Assembly: GCA_002890585.1 (NCBI GenBank)
Contig: MIQB01000042.1
Coordinates: forward strand, 1 to 17,938
Reading direction: 5' to 3'
Length of the DNA stretch: 17,938 bases
Origin: Tannerella sp. oral taxon 808
GTDB taxonomy: Bacteria > Bacteroidota > Bacteroidia > Bacteroidales > Tannerellaceae
Shown: in pieces, positions 15,382 through 17,938 of the stretch
Position numbering within the stretch: the first letter of the stretch is position 1
Layout of the letters: each line of letters begins with the position of its first letter
Notes under the pieces: generated by a model
What the model was told of the DNA's origin: nothing
Seen by the model: the letters and a program-made list of their open reading frames with translations, nothing else
The model's database searches: none
Translations under genes and position numbers: made by a program

Positions 15382-15779
15382 TGGATACTGAGATTTATTC
15401 CGACGAACATTTGCTGGCAGAGTTGCACTCATTGAAGGAAAGCATAAACCGGATTGCCGACTTCATACTTGAGATGAAACGAGATTACTCGGTGTTGGAC
15501 GAGAAGATCGAGTTGAACTCTACCGATGTCATGCGTCTGCTTGGCATCTCGCGTGCATCGCTGGCCCGTTGGCGTAATGCCCGTGCAATACCCTTTCGGT
15601 ATGTATCGAGCAATCATGTGGTCTATCCGTTCAAAGGGCTGTATATCGCCGTCAAGACAGGACGAGCTTCCTTCAAAGGCTTCCGACGTGTCGAGGCCCT
15701 GCAACGACTCAATGCCTACAAAGACGGCATCCTGAAAGGCTACATGGGCGACTCGAAAATCCCATTTGAGGAACTATGA
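15378..15779 (+). CDS. Helix-turn-helix DNA-binding protein, excisionase-like, 133 aa
   Basis: This is a small DNA-binding protein of the kind found between integrase and primase in Bacteroidetes mobilizable elements. Residues 8-45 form a likely coiled-coil or helical dimer segment (heptad-like Leu and Ile). Residues 47-70 are a helix-turn-helix with NSTDVMRLLGISRASLARWRN, in which LLGIS-RASLARWR resembles the MerR/Xis-type recognition helix. A basic tail follows with a wing-like segment (IPFRYVSSNHVVYPF). It is likely to act as an excision factor or element regulator. The gene overlaps both neighbours by 4 bases (ATGA at each end). Its DNA target could include the palindrome at 14718-14769; that link is an inference. 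Exact family and whether it is an activator or Xis cannot be told from sequence alone. Confidence 0.75.
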   Translation: MMDTEIYSDEHLLAELHSLKESINRIADFILEMKRDYSVLDEKIELNSTDVMRLLGISRASLARWRNARAIPFRYVSSNHVVYPFKGLYIAVKTGRASFKGFRRVEALQRLNAYKDGILKGYMGDSKIPFEEL

Positions 15780-17842
15780 ACGTCAAAGAAGAAATCCTAC
15801 AACGCACCAACAGGGGGTTGGACATTTTCTACTTCTATATGCCCATCAACTTTGTCCCTAAGCGCAACTTCCGGAACCCTCTATATGACGACAAACGGGC
15901 TTCATGCAACATCTATCTCGACGCCAAGTCAGACTGTTATCGCATGAAAGACTTCGGGAATGACCTCTACTCCGGCGATTGCTTTTGGTTCGCTGCGACT
16001 ATGCAGGGACTCGATGTACATGCTGAGTTTATGCAGGTCTTAGAAACCATCATCCGAGATCTACAACTGAGTATTTCACTTCCCGGGAAAGTGCATAATG
16101 CTGTGCCTGTAAGAAAAGTTCCGAGTGCCGGATCGGTCGCTCCACCTCGATCGTCAGACCACGAGAAGATACCCAAGAACAAAGGGCAGTTCAGCATCGT
16201 CGAACAATCGTATCGGAAGGAAGAACTTACCTTTTGGGGACGCTACGGTATCGACGTAAAGACCTTACAACGTTTCCGGGTGAAGTCGCTTTCCCGTTTT
16301 GATTCCGTCTCGAATCAGGGGAAGCCCTACACCCTCCGTTCCACAGTGAGAGAGCCGATGTTCTGCTACGCAATGGGAGCGTTTGTCAAGGTGTATCGCC
16401 CATTCAGCACCATACGTTTCCTGTATGCAGGGAACAAAACGGATGATTACGTCTTCGGCTTTGAGCAGCTCCCCAACAAAGGTGACATGCTGTTCATCAC
16501 CGGCGGCGAGAAGGATGTGATGTCGCTGGCCGCACACGGCTTTCACGCTATCTGTTTCAACAGCGAGACGGCACAAATACCGGAGAATATCGTAGAAAGT
16601 CTTCGTCTCCGCTTCCGTCACATCATCCTACTTTACGATACGGATGAAACGGGCAAACGAGAATCGGAGCGACAGGCAGAACAGCTTGCAGGGTATCATG
16701 TGCTCAATCTGACGCTTCCCCTTCAAGGTAGCAAAGGCGAAAAAGACATCTCCGACTACTTCCAATTAGGGTATGGAGAAAAGGATTTGAGGGCGCTGTT
16801 GTCCGAGATGTTTTCCAATTTGTATGTGCAAACCATGATGATGCTACGCTCGTGCGAGATCGATTATGACAATCCACCCGATGCGTCCAAGTCGGTAGTG
16901 GCCGTAAACGGCGTGCCGCTCGGTACGCAGGATAATCTGTTTTGCATCACGGGTGGCGAGGGTACAGGGAAAAGCAACTACATCACCGCCATCTTGGCCG
17001 GCACTCTGGGAGAAACGATGCTGCCCGCCGAACGGACGCTGGGCTTGGAAGTCACAGCCAATCCCAAGCGGCTGGCCGTCCTGCATTACGACACGGAGCA
17101 GTCCGAGGCGCAGCTCCACAAAAACTTGGGCAAGACGTTGCGACGCGCTTCGCTCGCGGCCGTGCCCGACTTCTACCATTCGCTCTATTTGGCCTCCCTC
17201 TCCCGCAAAGACCGTCTGAAACTGATCCGCGAAAGCATGGATCTGTTTCATCATCGACACGGCGGCATCCACCTTGTGGTCATCGATGGCATCGCTGACT
17301 TGATCCGTTCGGCCAACGATGAGACGGAGAGTATTGCCATCGTGGACGAGCTTTATCGGCTGGCCGGCATCTACAATACGTGCATCATCTGCGTGCTCCA
17401 CTTCGTGCCCAACGGTATCAAGCTGCGCGGGCATATTGGCTCGGAGCTGCAACGCAAAGCCGCCGGCATCCTATCCATTGAAAAAGACGACGATCCGGAA
17501 TACTCGGTAGTGAAGGCGCTGAAGGTACGCGACGGCAGTCCGCTCGATGTCCCGATCATGCTTTTCGGATGGGATAAGCAGCAAGACATGCACGTTTACC
17601 GCGGCGAGAAATCGAAGGAGGACAAAGAGCGACGAAAGGCCGACGAATTGATTGCCGTGGTCAAAGAGATCTTCCTTCATACCGCCAAACTGTCTTACAA
17701 AAACCTGAGCGAGATGCTCATTCAGGAGATGGAGATCAAGGATCGCACGGCCAAGCGATACATCGCCTACATGAGGGAGCAAGGCATCTTGTCGCAGGAC
17801 ACTGCGGGTAACTATCAAAAGGGAGAGCGATGTCGTACGTAG
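15776..17842 (+). CDS. Primase-helicase fusion (degenerate CHC2, TOPRIM, RepA-like ATPase), 688 aa
   Basis: This is a replication protein of the mobile element, predicted to prime and unwind DNA after excision or transfer. Residues 1-110 align by eye to a CHC2 primase zinc-finger domain (NPLYDDKRASCNIYL, then MKDFGNDLYSGDCFWF), but the usual CxxH and CxxC zinc ligands are gone. TOPRIM follows: E245 in GGEKD, then D288 and D290 in LLYDTDETG. A RecA-fold RepA/DnaB-like ATPase comes next, with Walker A GGEGTGKS (393-400), Walker B VVIDG (D504), and a helicase-like segment HFVPNGIKLRGHIGSELQRK (about 542-561). The last 65 residues form a winged-helix-like tail (about 624-685) ending in a Lys/Arg patch. 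It starts 4 bases inside the upstream gene (ATGA) and overlaps the next by 13 bases, so it is translated as part of one operon. NBU elements carry a primase at this place. The polymerase core of a classical AEP primase is not apparent. Confidence 0.85.
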   Translation: MNVKEEILQRTNRGLDIFYFYMPINFVPKRNFRNPLYDDKRASCNIYLDAKSDCYRMKDFGNDLYSGDCFWFAATMQGLDVHAEFMQVLETIIRDLQLSISLPGKVHNAVPVRKVPSAGSVAPPRSSDHEKIPKNKGQFSIVEQSYRKEELTFWGRYGIDVKTLQRFRVKSLSRFDSVSNQGKPYTLRSTVREPMFCYAMGAFVKVYRPFSTIRFLYAGNKTDDYVFGFEQLPNKGDMLFITGGEKDVMSLAAHGFHAICFNSETAQIPENIVESLRLRFRHIILLYDTDETGKRESERQAEQLAGYHVLNLTLPLQGSKGEKDISDYFQLGYGEKDLRALLSEMFSNLYVQTMMMLRSCEIDYDNPPDASKSVVAVNGVPLGTQDNLFCITGGEGTGKSNYITAILAGTLGETMLPAERTLGLEVTANPKRLAVLHYDTEQSEAQLHKNLGKTLRRASLAAVPDFYHSLYLASLSRKDRLKLIRESMDLFHHRHGGIHLVVIDGIADLIRSANDETESIAIVDELYRLAGIYNTCIICVLHFVPNGIKLRGHIGSELQRKAAGILSIEKDDDPEYSVVKALKVRDGSPLDVPIMLFGWDKQQDMHVYRGEKSKEDKERRKADELIAVVKEIFLHTAKLSYKNLSEMLIQEMEIKDRTAKRYIAYMREQGILSQDTAGNYQKGERCRT

Positions 17843-17938
17843 AAGAATCTTTTGAGGCTTGGCAAAAGCAGCTGTTTGACAGCTTGGCACGGATGGAGGG
17901 GAAGCTCGATCGTCTGCTGGTATTGCGTGAACAGACGA
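17830..17938 (+). CDS. Small operon gene, partial, cut by the window end
   Basis: An open frame from the ATG at 17830 runs off the window: MSYVEESFEAWQKQLFDSLA followed by a coiled-coil-like segment. It overlaps the primase-helicase gene by 13 bases, in keeping with the overlaps upstream. In related mobilizable elements a small protein and then a mobilization (relaxase) gene follow the primase, so this may be the small spacer gene. The visible 36 residues are too few to assign a family. Confidence 0.6.
   Translation, partial: MSYVEESFEAWQKQLFDSLARMEGKLDRLLVLREQT

Overview
The window looks like a chromosomal segment of a Bacteroidota bacterium, most likely an oral Bacteroidales close to Tannerella. 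The evidence is a giant secreted protein whose N-terminus carries tandem repeats of exactly 147 residues in the style of the TANFOR (B. forsythus 147-aa) domain, a TAnnTTTG-type Bacteroidetes promoter, weak Shine-Dalgarno sequences, and a Bacteroidetes-type integrase with a 'TGLAYIDVANL' box. Most of the coding DNA is fairly GC-rich by eye (roughly 55-60% in the lines counted).

Left part (1-13333): three exported proteins encoded on the + strand. They are an outer-membrane beta-barrel (118-1809), a giant repeat protein of about 3062 residues (1793-10981, overlapping the barrel gene by 17 bases), and a fibronectin-type-III protein (11345-13333). All three have signal peptides and none shows a lipobox or an obvious T9SS C-terminal signal. 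The first two are almost certainly cotranscribed. The third follows after a 363-base gap holding an array of 41-bp repeats that fold into hairpins. I infer a surface or envelope assembly: barrel anchor, giant filament or adhesin-like protein, and FN3 accessory protein. Its function is not known from the sequence.

Middle (13334-13707): a non-coding stretch with a G10 run and small hairpins. It probably includes the boundary between the chromosome and an integrated element.

Right part (13708-17938): one end of an integrated mobilizable element of NBU type. On the - strand is a tyrosine recombinase that retains only its catalytic domain. The long divergent region (14332-14814) holds a strong Bacteroidetes promoter pointing left, a structured leader ending in a clear intrinsic terminator (a candidate small RNA of about 255 nt), and a large nested palindrome. 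On the + strand runs a tightly overlapping operon: an AT-rich gene of unknown function, a helix-turn-helix protein of excisionase type, a primase-helicase fusion (degenerate CHC2, TOPRIM, RecA/RepA-like ATPase, winged helix), and the start of a further small gene cut by the window edge. Together these suggest excision control and replication of the element. The integrase damage suggests it may be stranded unless complemented.

The parts most likely to be undescribed are the 41-bp hairpin array, the promoter-leader-terminator unit next to the truncated integrase, and the nested palindrome with the AT-rich orphan gene behind it.
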